Shown here: one piece after another, positions 42,356 to 52,320 of the stretch
How the letters are laid out: every line of letters begins with the position of its first letter
Numbering within the stretch: the first letter of the stretch is position 1
NCBI RefSeq assembly: GCF_013282725.1
Contig: NZ_CP054043.1
Coordinates: 2,046,001 to 2,110,000, forward strand
Origin: Yersinia mollaretii ATCC 43969
GTDB taxonomy: Bacteria > Pseudomonadota > Gammaproteobacteria > Enterobacterales > Enterobacteriaceae
Direction of reading: 5' to 3'
Length of the DNA: 64,000 nt
Made by a program: the position numbers and the translations under genes
The notes under the pieces: model-generated
Database searches by the model: none
What the model was told of the DNA's origin: nothing
Seen by the model: only the letters and a program-made list of their open reading frames with translations

Positions 42356-44953
42356 GTGCTAGAAGAATACCGTAAGCACGTAGCCGAGCGTGCTGCTGAG
42401 GGTATCGTCCCCAAGCCATTAGATGCATCACAAATGGCCGCGCTGGTTGAATCATTAAAAAATCCGCCTGCGGGCGAAGAAGAATTTCTACTCGATCTGC
42501 TGATCAACCGTGTACCACCCGGTGTTGATGAAGCAGCCTACGTAAAAGCCGGTTTTCTAGCGGCCATCGCCAAGGGCGAAGCCCACTCACCACTGATTAA
42601 TGCTGAAAAAGCGATTGAACTGCTTGGCACCATGCAGGGCGGCTATAATATTCATCCGCTGATTGATGCATTGGATAATGAAAAGCTGGCTCCGATTGCG
42701 GGCAAAGCGCTGTCTCACACTTTGCTGATGTTTGATAACTTCTACGACGTGGAGGAGAAAGCCAAAGCAGGTAACCCCCATGCCAAGAAAGTGATGCAAT
42801 CTTGGGCCGATGCCGAATGGTATCTCTCCCGCCCTGCACTGGCAGAGAAAATCACGGTTACCGTCTTTAAAGTGACCGGTGAGACCAACACCGATGACTT
42901 GTCTCCGGCTCCTGATGCTTGGTCGCGCCCTGATATCCCACTGCATGCGCTGGCGATGCTGAAAAATGCCCGTGAAGGCATTCACCCTGATAAGCCGGGC
43001 AGTGTTGGTCCAATCAAACAGATTGAAGAGCTGAACAAAATTGGCTTCCCGCTGGCTTATGTCGGTGACGTGGTCGGCACCGGCTCCTCCCGTAAGTCTG
43101 CCACCAACTCCGTGCTGTGGTTTATGGGCGACGACATCCCTTACGTGCCGAATAAGCGCGGCGGCGGTGTGGTACTGGGCAGCAAAATTGCGCCTATCTT
43201 CTTTAACACCATGGAAGATGCGGGTGCACTGCCGATCGAAGTGGATGTTGCTAACCTGAATATGGGCGACGTGATTGATATCTTCCCGTATCTGGGGGAA
43301 GTTCGCCGCCATGATACCGGGGAGATTTTAGCCACCTTCGAGCTGAAAACTGACGTGCTGCTGGATGAAGTCCGTGCCGGTGGTCGTATTCCGCTGATCG
43401 TGGGTCGTGGCTTGACCACCAAAGCCCGCGAATCACTGGGTCTGCCCGTGAGCGAAGTGTTCCGCGTGGCGAAGCCGGTTGCCAAAAGCAACAAAGGCTT
43501 CTCATTGGCACAGAAAATGGTCGGTCGCGCTTGCGGCGTCACTGGCGTGCGTCCGGGTGAGTATTGCGAACCTAAAATGACCTCGGTCGGTTCACAAGAT
43601 ACCACTGGCCCGATGACCCGTGATGAGCTGAAAGACTTGGCGTGTCTGGGCTTCTCGGCTGATTTGGTGATGCAGTCATTCTGTCATACGGCGGCCTATC
43701 CTAAGCCAGTTGACGTGACCACCCATCACACACTGCCTGACTTCATTATGAACCGTGGCGGTGTATCGCTGCGTCCGGGCGATGGCATCATCCACTCATG
43801 GCTGAACCGTATGCTGTTGCCGGATACTGTTGGTACTGGCGGTGACTCCCATACCCGCTTCCCGATTGGTATCTCCTTCCCGGCGGGTTCTGGCTTGGTG
43901 GCCTTTGCGGCCGCAACAGGTGTGATGCCTCTAGACATGCCTGAGTCCGTGCTGGTGCGCTTTAAAGGTGAAATGCAACCGGGTATCACCCTGCGTGATC
44001 TGGTTCATGCCATCCCTTACTACGCCATTCAGGAAGGTTTGCTGACGGTTGAGAAGCAGGGCAAGAAGAATATCTTCTCTGGCCGAATTCTGGAGATCGA
44101 AGGTCTGCCAGAGCTGAAAGTTGAGCAAGCATTCGAGCTGGCGGATGCCTCCGCAGAACGTTCTGCGGCCGGTTGTACCATCAAACTGGATAAAGCGCCG
44201 ATTACCGAATACCTGCAATCCAACGTGGTGCTGCTGAAGTGGATGATTGCTGAAGGCTACGGCGATCGCCGGACACTGGAGCGCCGCATCAATGGCATGG
44301 AGAGCTGGCTGGCGAACCCGAATCTGCTGGAAGGTGATGCCGACGCCGAGTACGCCGCCGTGATCGAAATCGATCTGGCTGATATCACTCAACCGATCCT
44401 GTGTGCGCCAAACGATCCTGATGATGCTCGCCTGTTATCTGATGTTGCCAACAGCAAAATTGATGAAGTCTTTATCGGCTCTTGCATGACCAACATTGGT
44501 CACTTCCGTGCGGCAGGTAAGCTGCTGAATCAGCATAAAGGTCAGTTGCCAACCCGCTTGTGGGTGGCACCGCCGACTAAAATGGATGCCGCGCAACTGA
44601 CCGAAGAGGGCTACTACAGCATCTTTGGCAACAGTGGTGCGCGCATTGAGATCCCCGGCTGTTCACTCTGCATGGGTAACCAAGCGCGAGTGGCTGACGG
44701 TGCGACGGTGGTTTCTACCTCCACCCGTAACTTCCCGAACCGCTTGGGAACGGGGGCAAATGTTTATCTCGCTTCGGCTGAACTGGCCGCGATAGCCTCG
44801 CTGCTTGGGCGTCTGCCGACACCTGATGAATACCAAACTTATATGGCTCAGGTTGATAAGACCGCTGAGGATACTTATCGCTACCTGAACTTTGATCAGT
44901 TGAGCCAATATACTGAAAAAGCTGACGGCGTTATCTTCCAAACCGCCGTGTAA
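42356..44953 (+). CDS. acnB: Bifunctional aconitate hydratase 2 / 2-methylisocitrate dehydratase
   Basis: Iron-sulfur TCA-cycle enzyme, also an RNA-binding regulator when its cluster is lost. The 865 residues start at a GTG (42356) after GGAG and read [15 protein letters not shown], as in E. coli AcnB. Order: N-terminal HEAT-like domain, swivel domain with [18 protein letters not shown] and [14 protein letters not shown], then cluster-binding domains with the Cys ligand in [10 protein letters not shown] and the pair in [10 protein letters not shown]. Monocistronic, with its own terminator. Confidence 0.98.
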   Translation: MLEEYRKHVAERAAEGIVPKPLDASQMAALVESLKNPPAGEEEFLLDLLINRVPPGVDEAAYVKAGFLAAIAKGEAHSPLINAEKAIELLGTMQGGYNIHPLIDALDNEKLAPIAGKALSHTLLMFDNFYDVEEKAKAGNPHAKKVMQSWADAEWYLSRPALAEKITVTVFKVTGETNTDDLSPAPDAWSRPDIPLHALAMLKNAREGIHPDKPGSVGPIKQIEELNKIGFPLAYVGDVVGTGSSRKSATNSVLWFMGDDIPYVPNKRGGGVVLGSKIAPIFFNTMEDAGALPIEVDVANLNMGDVIDIFPYLGEVRRHDTGEILATFELKTDVLLDEVRAGGRIPLIVGRGLTTKARESLGLPVSEVFRVAKPVAKSNKGFSLAQKMVGRACGVTGVRPGEYCEPKMTSVGSQDTTGPMTRDELKDLACLGFSADLVMQSFCHTAAYPKPVDVTTHHTLPDFIMNRGGVSLRPGDGIIHSWLNRMLLPDTVGTGGDSHTRFPIGISFPAGSGLVAFAAATGVMPLDMPESVLVRFKGEMQPGITLRDLVHAIPYYAIQEGLLTVEKQGKKNIFSGRILEIEGLPELKVEQAFELADASAERSAAGCTIKLDKAPITEYLQSNVVLLKWMIAEGYGDRRTLERRINGMESWLANPNLLEGDADAEYAAVIEIDLADITQPILCAPNDPDDARLLSDVANSKIDEVFIGSCMTNIGHFRAAGKLLNQHKGQLPTRLWVAPPTKMDAAQLTEEGYYSIFGNSGARIEIPGCSLCMGNQARVADGATVVSTSTRNFPNRLGTGANVYLASAELAAIASLLGRLPTPDEYQTYMAQVDKTAEDTYRYLNFDQLSQYTEKADGVIFQTAV

Positions 44954-44980
44954 AAATATATATTCCGCACCAGCTAAACA

Positions 44981-45009
44981 AACGGGAGGCCAGTGGCCTC
45001 CCGTTTCTA
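44981..45009 (+). terminator. Terminator after acnB
   Basis: AACGGGAGGCC (44981-44991) pairs perfectly with GGCCTCCCGTT (44995-45005) around AGT, followed by a T-rich stretch. Confidence 0.88.
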
Positions 45010-45111
45010 TTTTAAAACCACGATCGATTGAAATTTTGCAGCTATTTACCGGCTTTGCGAGTTTGCGCCAAGTGAGGCTGCTAATAACGTTTAAACTAAT
45101 AATATGCCCTT

Positions 45112-45158
45112 CTGACTTGAGGCCGCTGCGGTGTTAGCGCCCCAATGACTTTGGGTAT
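45112..45158. repeat. Palindromic element remnant before yacL
   Basis: About 47 bp, ACTTGAGGCCGCTGCGG followed by TGTTAGCGCCCCAATGAC and TTTGGGTAT. It matches the 41878-41934 element at both ends and lacks any centre. It stops about ten bases before the yacL ribosome site, so it may lie in the yacL 5' untranslated region. Confidence 0.6.
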
Positions 45159-45180
45159 ATTGATATCAGGAGGGCGTGCT

Positions 45181-45543
45181 ATGGACTATGAATTCTTGCG
45201 TGATTTGACCGGGCAAGTGCTCGTCAGATTCTCGATGGGGCATGAAGTGATCGGCCATTGGCTCAATGAAGAGATCAAAGGCGATCTGGCAAAACTGGAT
45301 CAAATTGAAGCTGCCGCCACTGAAGTGAAAGGCAGTGAGCGCCAGTGGCAACTGACGGGTCATGAATACACACTGTGGTTGGATGGTGAAGAGGTGATGG
45401 TGCGGGCCAACCAACTGGATCTTGACGGCGATGAGATGGAAGAGGGCATGAATTACTACGATGAAGAGAGCCTTTGCCTGTGCGGCCTAGAGGATTTTCT
45501 GCTGGTACTCAAAGGCTACCGAGCTTTCATCTTGCACTCATAG
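45181..45543 (+). CDS. yacL: UPF0231 family protein YacL
   Basis: Conserved acidic protein of 120 residues with no known function. The ATG at 45181 follows a strong AGGAGG and gives [22 protein letters not shown], the E. coli YacL N-terminus; an in-frame ATG at 45145 adds twelve residues. Conserved segments [20 protein letters not shown] and [15 protein letters not shown] are intact. It sits after acnB as in E. coli. Confidence 0.94.
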   Translation: MDYEFLRDLTGQVLVRFSMGHEVIGHWLNEEIKGDLAKLDQIEAAATEVKGSERQWQLTGHEYTLWLDGEEVMVRANQLDLDGDEMEEGMNYYDEESLCLCGLEDFLLVLKGYRAFILHS

Positions 45544-45551
45544 ACGATGAT

Positions 45552-46433
45552 TTAAGGTTGATTGCGGCTGGCAGACCAGCATAACAGTGAACCGACCACC
45601 ACCATGGCAACCCCCGGCCAGAACGCGGCTGACGGTAGGGTATTGAGCCACAAACTGGCGATCAGTATCGATAATAGCGGTGTGAAGTAAGAGAGGGCAG
45701 CAACCAGAGTGGCGTTGCCTTTTTTCATGGCAATATCCCAGCACACATAGGCCAACGCGGTATTGGCTCCCATCAGCAGCAGCTCAAAAATGGCGCGCTG
45801 AGTAAAATGCAACTTGCCGGGTGTCAGCATAAAGAACATCAACCACAAACAGAGGGCGCTGGCGAGTAAAAACAGTGGCAGCGCTCCCGGCCCTCGGCTG
45901 TACAAACGCACTAAATTGGAATAGGCCGCCCAAGTCAATGCGGCGATCAGTGCCAAACTATAGGCCAGTGGGTTACTGCGGACATTGGTGCTCAATGTGT
46001 TGATATCCAGCCCATTTCCGCCACTCACCACCCAGATGACGCCGAAGAGCGCAAGAGCCGCCCCCAACCAGAGCCACCAACGCGCGCGCAGTTTGAGCAA
46101 CGGAACCGCTAAGAGCAGTGTCAAGCTGGGCCATAAATAGTTAATCAGGCCAATCTCAAGGGTCTGCTGACGATCATTGGCCATGCCAATCGCCAGTGCG
46201 AAGGCCACCATATAGACCATAAACAGCGCCCCACAACCATACAGATAAGCGGGATGTTGCCCGCGCAAAGTTGGCTTACCCGCCACCAGCCACACCAACA
46301 CCCCGCTGACCGTATAAATGGCCGCTCCCGCGCCAAATGGCCCCAGAGTTTCAGCTAGCCCGCGCGTCAAGGCAACGCTCATGCTCCAGAGCAAAATCGC
46401 AATAATGCCATACAGAGTAGGGAGGCGGTTCAT
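45552..46433 (-). CDS. YddG-like aromatic amino acid exporter (DMT/EamA family)
   Basis: Inner-membrane transporter of 293 residues with about ten hydrophobic segments in two EamA halves. It resembles E. coli YddG along its length (IAILLWSMSVALTRGLAETLGPFG, GLINYLWPSLTLL, SYFTPLLSILIASLWL). YddG exports aromatic amino acids; substrate here is inferred. E. coli has no gene between yacL and speD, so it is part of the inserted stretch. Convergent with yacL, eight bases apart. Confidence 0.82.
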   Translation of the reverse strand: MNRLPTLYGIIAILLWSMSVALTRGLAETLGPFGAGAAIYTVSGVLVWLVAGKPTLRGQHPAYLYGCGALFMVYMVAFALAIGMANDRQQTLEIGLINYLWPSLTLLLAVPLLKLRARWWLWLGAALALFGVIWVVSGGNGLDINTLSTNVRSNPLAYSLALIAALTWAAYSNLVRLYSRGPGALPLFLLASALCLWLMFFMLTPGKLHFTQRAIFELLLMGANTALAYVCWDIAMKKGNATLVAALSYFTPLLSILIASLWLNTLPSAAFWPGVAMVVVGSLLCWSASRNQP

Positions 46434-46770
46434 GGGCAGGCATCATCCTTGTGCAGTGTCAGGCAGAAAAATTGGATCTCCTTATACCTCGTCAATCAGG
46501 ATGATGGGAATAGCCAGAGATCAATTATTAGCACGTTAACCCTGTGACCTCGGTCTTTCTACAGGGAGATTGATATTTTTTAGTTGGGCGCTAATCATAA
46601 ATAGTCGAAATAATAAGCGTTTGAGATAACTAATCAGCCAATCCACGATAAAAAATCCACCTTGAATTGCGTAGGCTCGTCAGTGAGTTGTTCTCTCTGG
46701 CTAATGTGTTATTTGCCTGTCAGATAACACATTAGCCGATACCCCGGCGCAGCACCAGGAAGGTGATTTT
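46434..46770. other. Upstream region of the haemagglutinin gene
   Basis: 337 bases, AT-rich, between the divergent YddG-like and haemagglutinin genes. The notable feature is a perfect 14-bp inverted repeat at 46699-46737. No gene for a TpsB/CdiB outer-membrane transporter is present here or elsewhere in the window. Confidence 0.65.
46699..46737. promoter_or_regulatory. Perfect 14-bp inverted repeat before the haemagglutinin gene
   Basis: GGCTAATGTGTTAT (46699-46712) and ATAACACATTAGCC (46724-46737) are exact complements around an eleven-base spacer. The repeat ends 33 bases before the ATG and has no T-run after it. It could be an operator for a dimeric regulator or an RNA hairpin in the leader. 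Confidence 0.6.
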
Positions 46771-49700
46771 ATGGAAGGATTTGCTTATCGAACCCGACGT
46801 ATAGCCAGTTGGCTACTGATTTATCTTACCGCACTGCAACCCCTACATCCGGCTATCGCCGCTAGCCCAACATCAGCGTCTCCGCCAGTGATTTCTATCT
46901 ACGCGCCTAATGCGAATGGCGTTTCCTATACTCCCTATAGCGAACTGAATATCGGCGCTGACGGTTTAGTACTCAATAATGCCACCCAGGCGGGGCAGTC
47001 AGTGTTAGCAGGTCAGTTACCCGCCAATCCCCATTTTAATGGCAAAAGTGCCACATTAATTATCAATGAGGTTATCAGCAACAAGCCCACGACGCTGGCA
47101 GGCAAGTTGGAGATCTTTGGTCAGAAAGCCGATGTGATTATCGCCAACCCCAACGGTTTGAATTGCAATGGCTGTCGTTTTATCAACGCCAGTGGCATCA
47201 CCTTAACCACTGGCACCCCGGTATTGAACTCACAGGGTGATTTAGAACGGTTCAATGTGATGGGTGGAATCATCACCGTGGGGGATAAAGGGTTCGATGG
47301 TCAGTCACAAGATTACAGTCAATTGATCAGTCGCTCTCTGGCGCTGGAGGGGGAAGTTCGAGCTAATCAGCTTGATGTTATTTTGGGGGTGAATCAGGTC
47401 GATTATCAACATGGCCGTATTCAACCACAAACCGCCACGGGGGTAGCCCCAGTACTGGCAGTGGACACCAAAAATCTGGGCGGCATGTATGCCAACCGCA
47501 TCCGACTGGTCATCACGGAAAAAGAGGTTGCAGCCAATCTCAATAATATCGTCAGCCAGCAAGGGGATATTTCGATTGATGCGGCGGGTGATCTCACCTT
47601 AGGCCATATCACGGCGAAAAAAGATCTTAATGTGATTGGCAAAAATACCGTCGTTACTGTGGGCAGCAAATTACGCAGTGGCCGCGACATTACCTTGGCA
47701 AATACCAAACTTTATAATTATGGTGAGGTGAAAGCCGAACGCGATATGCGCCTGTTCAGTGATCAGGTTCGTAATACCGGACCCTCGGCTAAACTGCACG
47801 CTAATAACCAGATGTGGATACAGAAAGATGCCGAAGGGAATAAAAACTCGTTAGTTTTCAATAGCTCTGGCAGTATTAGAACTGGTGTCGGTGATTTAAT
47901 TATTCGCACTGATAAATTGGAGAATACTCGCCAGTTCTTTAATGCAGATTGGGAGGAATTAACGCCAGACTCGACCAGTGCTAACGTTTATGACAATGAG
48001 GATTATCGTTATCACCCAGTCATAAAAACAGTCAACTTGTCTGAAGATCAACTCCCCTATGACTTCCCGAGAAAATGGTTTGGTACGACAGACTTTAGAG
48101 TTATTCATAAATTAGCACAATGGAGCTTGTATAAAGTTAATACCGAGAAAAGCCTGTATCAAGTCACTGCCGATGCACCCGCTGCCACCCTCTATTCAGG
48201 AGGGAACCTGTATATTAATGCCAACCAGCTAACCAATAAAGTAAGCAATATCGGTGCAGACAAAGATATCTTCCTTACTGGAGATAACTTCTTAAATAGC
48301 AGCCACAGCAGTTGGATAAAGGATGAGTTTATTGATTATGAGGTGCAAGGAGGCATGCATAATCGAGATAGGGCCATGGAGCATGAATGGTATACCGTAT
48401 GGACTGAAGCTGAGAAATACCCTGCAGCTATCACTGCTCAGGGGAATGTCGTGCTGGATTTTAATAACCAGATCCATTTAGATGCGGGTTGGCCGAAAAA
48501 CGAAGAAGACTCTGATATCAGCTTTTGGTTAAAACAACAGACACAACCTATCTTGCACGGTAATAATATCCTGCTACATGGTAATCGTATCATCAGTAAT
48601 GACCTGATACATGCACGGGGTGATCTCACCTTTATTGCTGAGGATACGATTGATTTAAATAGCAGTACGCTGCGAGGTAGAGATATCTCTCTTACCGCAC
48701 TTAATGATATTAATGCGATAAACAGTGAGGTTGCCGGGCGAGATATTTTGGTATCTAGTCGACAAGGTCATATTGAGTTCAAGCCGATAGATGATATCCC
48801 GCACTATTTTCAACCTGATTACCAGCGGGTCATTAGCCAGATTAATGCCCGCGGTGATTTTACCGCGATTGCCGGTAAAAATATTAATCTAACAGATACC
48901 TTACTGCATCCCGCCCGTAATATTAGCCTGTTGGCCAATCAGGATATCAATATAGCTCACACTGATAGCCTGATAACATTAGCTCTTTTAAGTAAGATTT
49001 TTACCCGAGCAGAAAATATAGAGCTGTTTAATCAATTATTCTCTTTGCCCGGCCAGTTAAAAAGTCACGGAAATATGACTTTTAATGCCGGCAATAACCT
49101 GTCGCTGCGAGGCGTCACTCTGGATGCGGGGCAAGATGTTAATCTTCATGCTGCCCGCGACATTAATCTGTCACCACGCAATATCCCGTGGATGGCTACA
49201 TTACTATCAGAGAAACACAAGACAATAGATAGTATATTCTACCCACATGATGATATTTCCTTGGCTTTCTCCGTTTCACATATACCTGAACTGAATGCTC
49301 AGATTAATGCCAACGGCAATATCTTAATCAATGCGGGCCGCGATATTTTGGCTCAAGCCAGCACTATCACGGCGGATAACAATATCACTTTGCTGGCCGG
49401 TCAGAACATCCAACTGCCCGCCTTACCTTATCCGGCGGTGACGCCACGTCAGGATCGCCAGATGGTCACCCGCGTACAGGCAGGGGAAAACCTTAGCGCA
49501 GCAGCCAATAGCCAGCTCCTTGGCTACGGCGCAGAACTCTTCTCTGGCGGTGACATGACGCTCACGTCGGGCGGCAATATGCGCTTTGAGTCACTGCTCA
49601 ACGAAGAGCATCATGGCGGCGGCGATAATTTCAGCTATCGAAAGCTCCAGCAACCGACGCAACTGAACAGCGGCGGTGTGCTGACACTGATTTCAAACGG

Positions 49701-51978
49701 CAGTATTCTGTTTCAGGCCACCCAACTGGCCGCTAAAAGCCTGATGGATATCGCCGCTGAAGGGGGCTACTTATTTGCTCAGGCAATGGAAGAGACCAGC
49801 CATGCCGAAGAGCGCTGGACCACCCGTAAATGGTATGGGCGGAAAAAGTCGCATCATAATGTCAGCCACTCCAGCATCAATAAAGTCACCGAATTCACTG
49901 CTGACGGAGATATCAGCCTGCTAAGCCGTGATGACAGCACCTATCAAGCCAGTAAAATCGCGGCAGGGCAGAATGCCAAACTCACCAGCACTCACGGCAA
50001 AGTGATTTTCGAAGCGGTTAAAGATAGCGCGTTTGAACAAAAAACCACGCTGGCAAAGGGTTTTTACATCAAGCAGACCGACAGCGGCTATCAGCAGGGC
50101 AAGTGGGTGCTGCCCACGATTCATACCGGCGGTGAATTAACGGTCAATGCCACGCAGGGTATCAGTGCCGACGTCAAGGCAAAAAATAGCCAATCTATTC
50201 AGGCGGCGATTAGCGCACTGGCAGTGATCCCCGGTAATGAATGGTTGAAAGACCTGCATCTGCGGGATGATGTGCAGTGGCAAAAAGTGATGGATGCCTA
50301 TCACGCTTGGGATCACCAAAGTGAGCGGCTGAATCCGGTGGTGGCCGCAGTGATAGGCATTGGCGTGGCCGTCGCCACTGCGGGATCGGGGCTGGTTGCC
50401 ACCGCCAACAGTGCGGTGGGCGGCGGTGTCGCGGGCGGCGCAGTGACCGGGGGGATCTCCGCACTGGCATCGCAGGCGGCGGTCTCTCTGGTGGATAATC
50501 AGGGGGATATCTCCAAAACCTTCAAAGATTTGGGCAGCAAATCCTCAGTGAAATCATTGGTCACCTCAATGGCCATTGGGGGCGCATTGAGCGGGTTTGA
50601 TGTGTTGATGGGCTGGGAGAGCGCCGCCGAGGGGGCGAGTGCGGCTAAATTGCCGCGCCTGAGTCATGGCGACTGGAGCAAGGTCGCACAGCGGGTCGCG
50701 GGTCAATCTCTCCTCAGTTCCAGCCTCAATACCGGTATTAATGGCGGCAGTTTTAAAGATAATCTGACCCTCGCGCTCCTTGCCAACCTTGGCGGCCAGT
50801 TACATGCTGAAGGGGCCAATCTGATTGGTAATAATGGCGCAGTTTTGGGCGCACCCGGCAAAGCGATCAGCCACGCCATTATAGCGGGTATTGCCGCTGA
50901 AATCGGCGGCGGCAGTGCCAAAGGTGCTGCGGCAGGCGCACTGGCCGCGGAGCTGGCCGGGGTGGTTATGGGGGATAACTTTATTGGTGCGCAGGAGTGG
51001 CAGGCGAAATCTGAGCGGCAGGCTCAGCTAGCCCGCTTCTTCGGTGGTGTCGCAGGGGCGGTATTTACAGGCAAATCTGAAGGTGCCTACAGTGGTGCCC
51101 ATGCGGCCGAAACCACATTTCGTTATAACTACCTCAGTCACCACCAACAAAAACTGATGAAAGCCGAGATGGATGCTGCCAGCACATTGGCAGAGAAGGG
51201 CAAAGTTTTCATTGATTGGGGGCTGACCAGTGCGACACAAGATGGCGCTTTTGCGGCAGGGATTGTCGCCAGTGTGCCGGAGGGACTCTACGACAGTGCC
51301 GTGGAATTGTTGGGGATGCTAAAAGAGCCTCAGCAAGCAATCACCGCATTGAGGGAACTGGCTAACAGTGGTGATATCATTGGTACTGTGGCGTAAAGTG
51401 TCAAACAGGAGTGGCTGGCCCGGATTAATCGAATGGAGGCGCACTATCAGCGGGCTGGCGCCAGTGCTGCCTATGAATCAGGTGTTGAAGCCGGTAAGCT
51501 GCTGTTTGAATTTGGCGGCTACGCTGTTGGTGTTGGCGGGCTAGCGAAAGGCGGCGTACGCTTTGCCAGCAAGCAGGTTGATAAGTTTAGAGTTAAAGGG
51601 ACGACCGTTGTTATTGCTGAATATGGCCCATTGAATAAAGGGCCTCTGACAGAACAAATTGCAGGAACATTCAGAAGTGGTAGTTACAAAGAAAATATTA
51701 CTACTGAGCCTACAACATTATATCGAGTGTATGGTGGAAACTCTGGGGAATTGGGAGCCTATTGGACTAGAGTTAAGCCTACAGGACCAGTCCAATCAGT
51801 TATTGATAGTGCTTTAGATCCGAAGTGGGGAAATACAGCAACTAAAGTTGTTGAAATAAAAATGCCTGCTGGAGTTAAATTTTATGAGGGAACGGCTGCA
51901 CAACAATCAGGTCTGGTTGGTGGAGGTAATCAAGTTTATATTTCTGGAAAGGTGGATCCATCATGGATAGTAAAATAA
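46771..51978 (+). pseudogene. FHA/CdiA-type two-partner-secretion exoprotein, interrupted by one stop codon
   Basis: Predicted secreted beta-helical exoprotein. Order: signal peptide (about 1-31), TPS secretion domain with IIANPNGLNCNGCRFINASG near residue 125, haemagglutinin repeats, a DUF637-like region (about 1220-1290, QAAVSLVDNQGDISKTFKDL), a Gly/Ala-rich pre-toxin region, and a variable tail. At 51394-51396 the frame has TAA where both downstream copies have CAA (Gln), ending the product at 1541 residues; the same frame then runs on to 51978 (1735 residues if restored). The tail after FRVKG reads TTLYRVYGGNSGELGAYWTR and ends near GGGNQVYISG; its R...YWT...Q spacing is weakly ADP-ribosyltransferase-like. 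Sequencing error at the stop cannot be excluded. AGGAAGG precedes the ATG. Confidence 0.85.
50514..51599 (+). repeat. Direct repeat copy 1 (3' part of the exoprotein gene)
   Basis: A 1086-base segment from CAAAACCTTCAAAGATTTGG to GTTAAAGG, repeated with scattered substitutions and no length change at 52410-53495, and in shortened form at 54215-55090. It covers the DUF637-like to pre-toxin region and ends exactly where the variable tail begins. Confidence 0.9.
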
Positions 51979-52214
51979 TGTCTTCCTATATATGGGAAGA
52001 AATTAATTCGTTCCAGTCTATCGGTGAATTTAATCGATTCCAAGATTGGCTCAACCTCCAACTCAATGACGGGGTTATAACAGAAATTCCAGTAACAGCA
52101 TATTATGCTAGTGAGAATTTTCATGAGCGTTGGTTTAAAAAACACTCTGGTGAAATTTGGCGTTTAGTTGACCCCGATTTTCCTTTTCTTGGCTATTGGG
52201 GGCCAGTTAGATAA
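51963..52214 (+). CDS. Putative immunity protein for tail 1
   Basis: An 83-residue cytosolic-looking protein beginning MDSKIMSSYIWEEINSFQSI, overlapping the end of tail 1 by 16 bases. GGTGG stands seven bases before the ATG at 51963; a second in-frame ATG at 51978 touches the toxin stop and is also possible. The overlap with a variable toxin-like tail, small size and AT-rich composition fit a CdiI-type immunity gene. I do not know the family. Confidence 0.65.
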   Translation: MDSKIMSSYIWEEINSFQSIGEFNRFQDWLNLQLNDGVITEIPVTAYYASENFHERWFKKHSGEIWRLVDPDFPFLGYWGPVR

Positions 52215-52239
52215 AAGGATACTTCACCTATTATCCAGT

Positions 52240-52262
52240 AATGCCTGGCTTTGCCGGGCATT
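52240..52262 (+). terminator. Hairpin after immunity gene 1
   Basis: AATGCCTGGC (52240-52249) pairs with GCCGGGCATT (52253-52262, one G-U) around TTT; a weak T-rich stretch follows. Confidence 0.6.
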
Positions 52263-52320
52263 ATCTTAACGGTGAGGAACTAAGTTCTGGGGGATCTACA
52301 GCCGGAGTAGCGAAAGGTAT

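Noticed and set aside
42587..43312. Antisense open frame over acnB
   Set aside because: Shadow of a long high-bias gene; no ribosome site or family resemblance.
51433..51978. Possible separate gene for tail 1 starting at the ATG at 51433
   Set aside because: It is in the same frame as the exoprotein gene, begins in conserved repeat sequence (MEAHYQ) without a ribosome site, and is the continuation past the stop at 51394.
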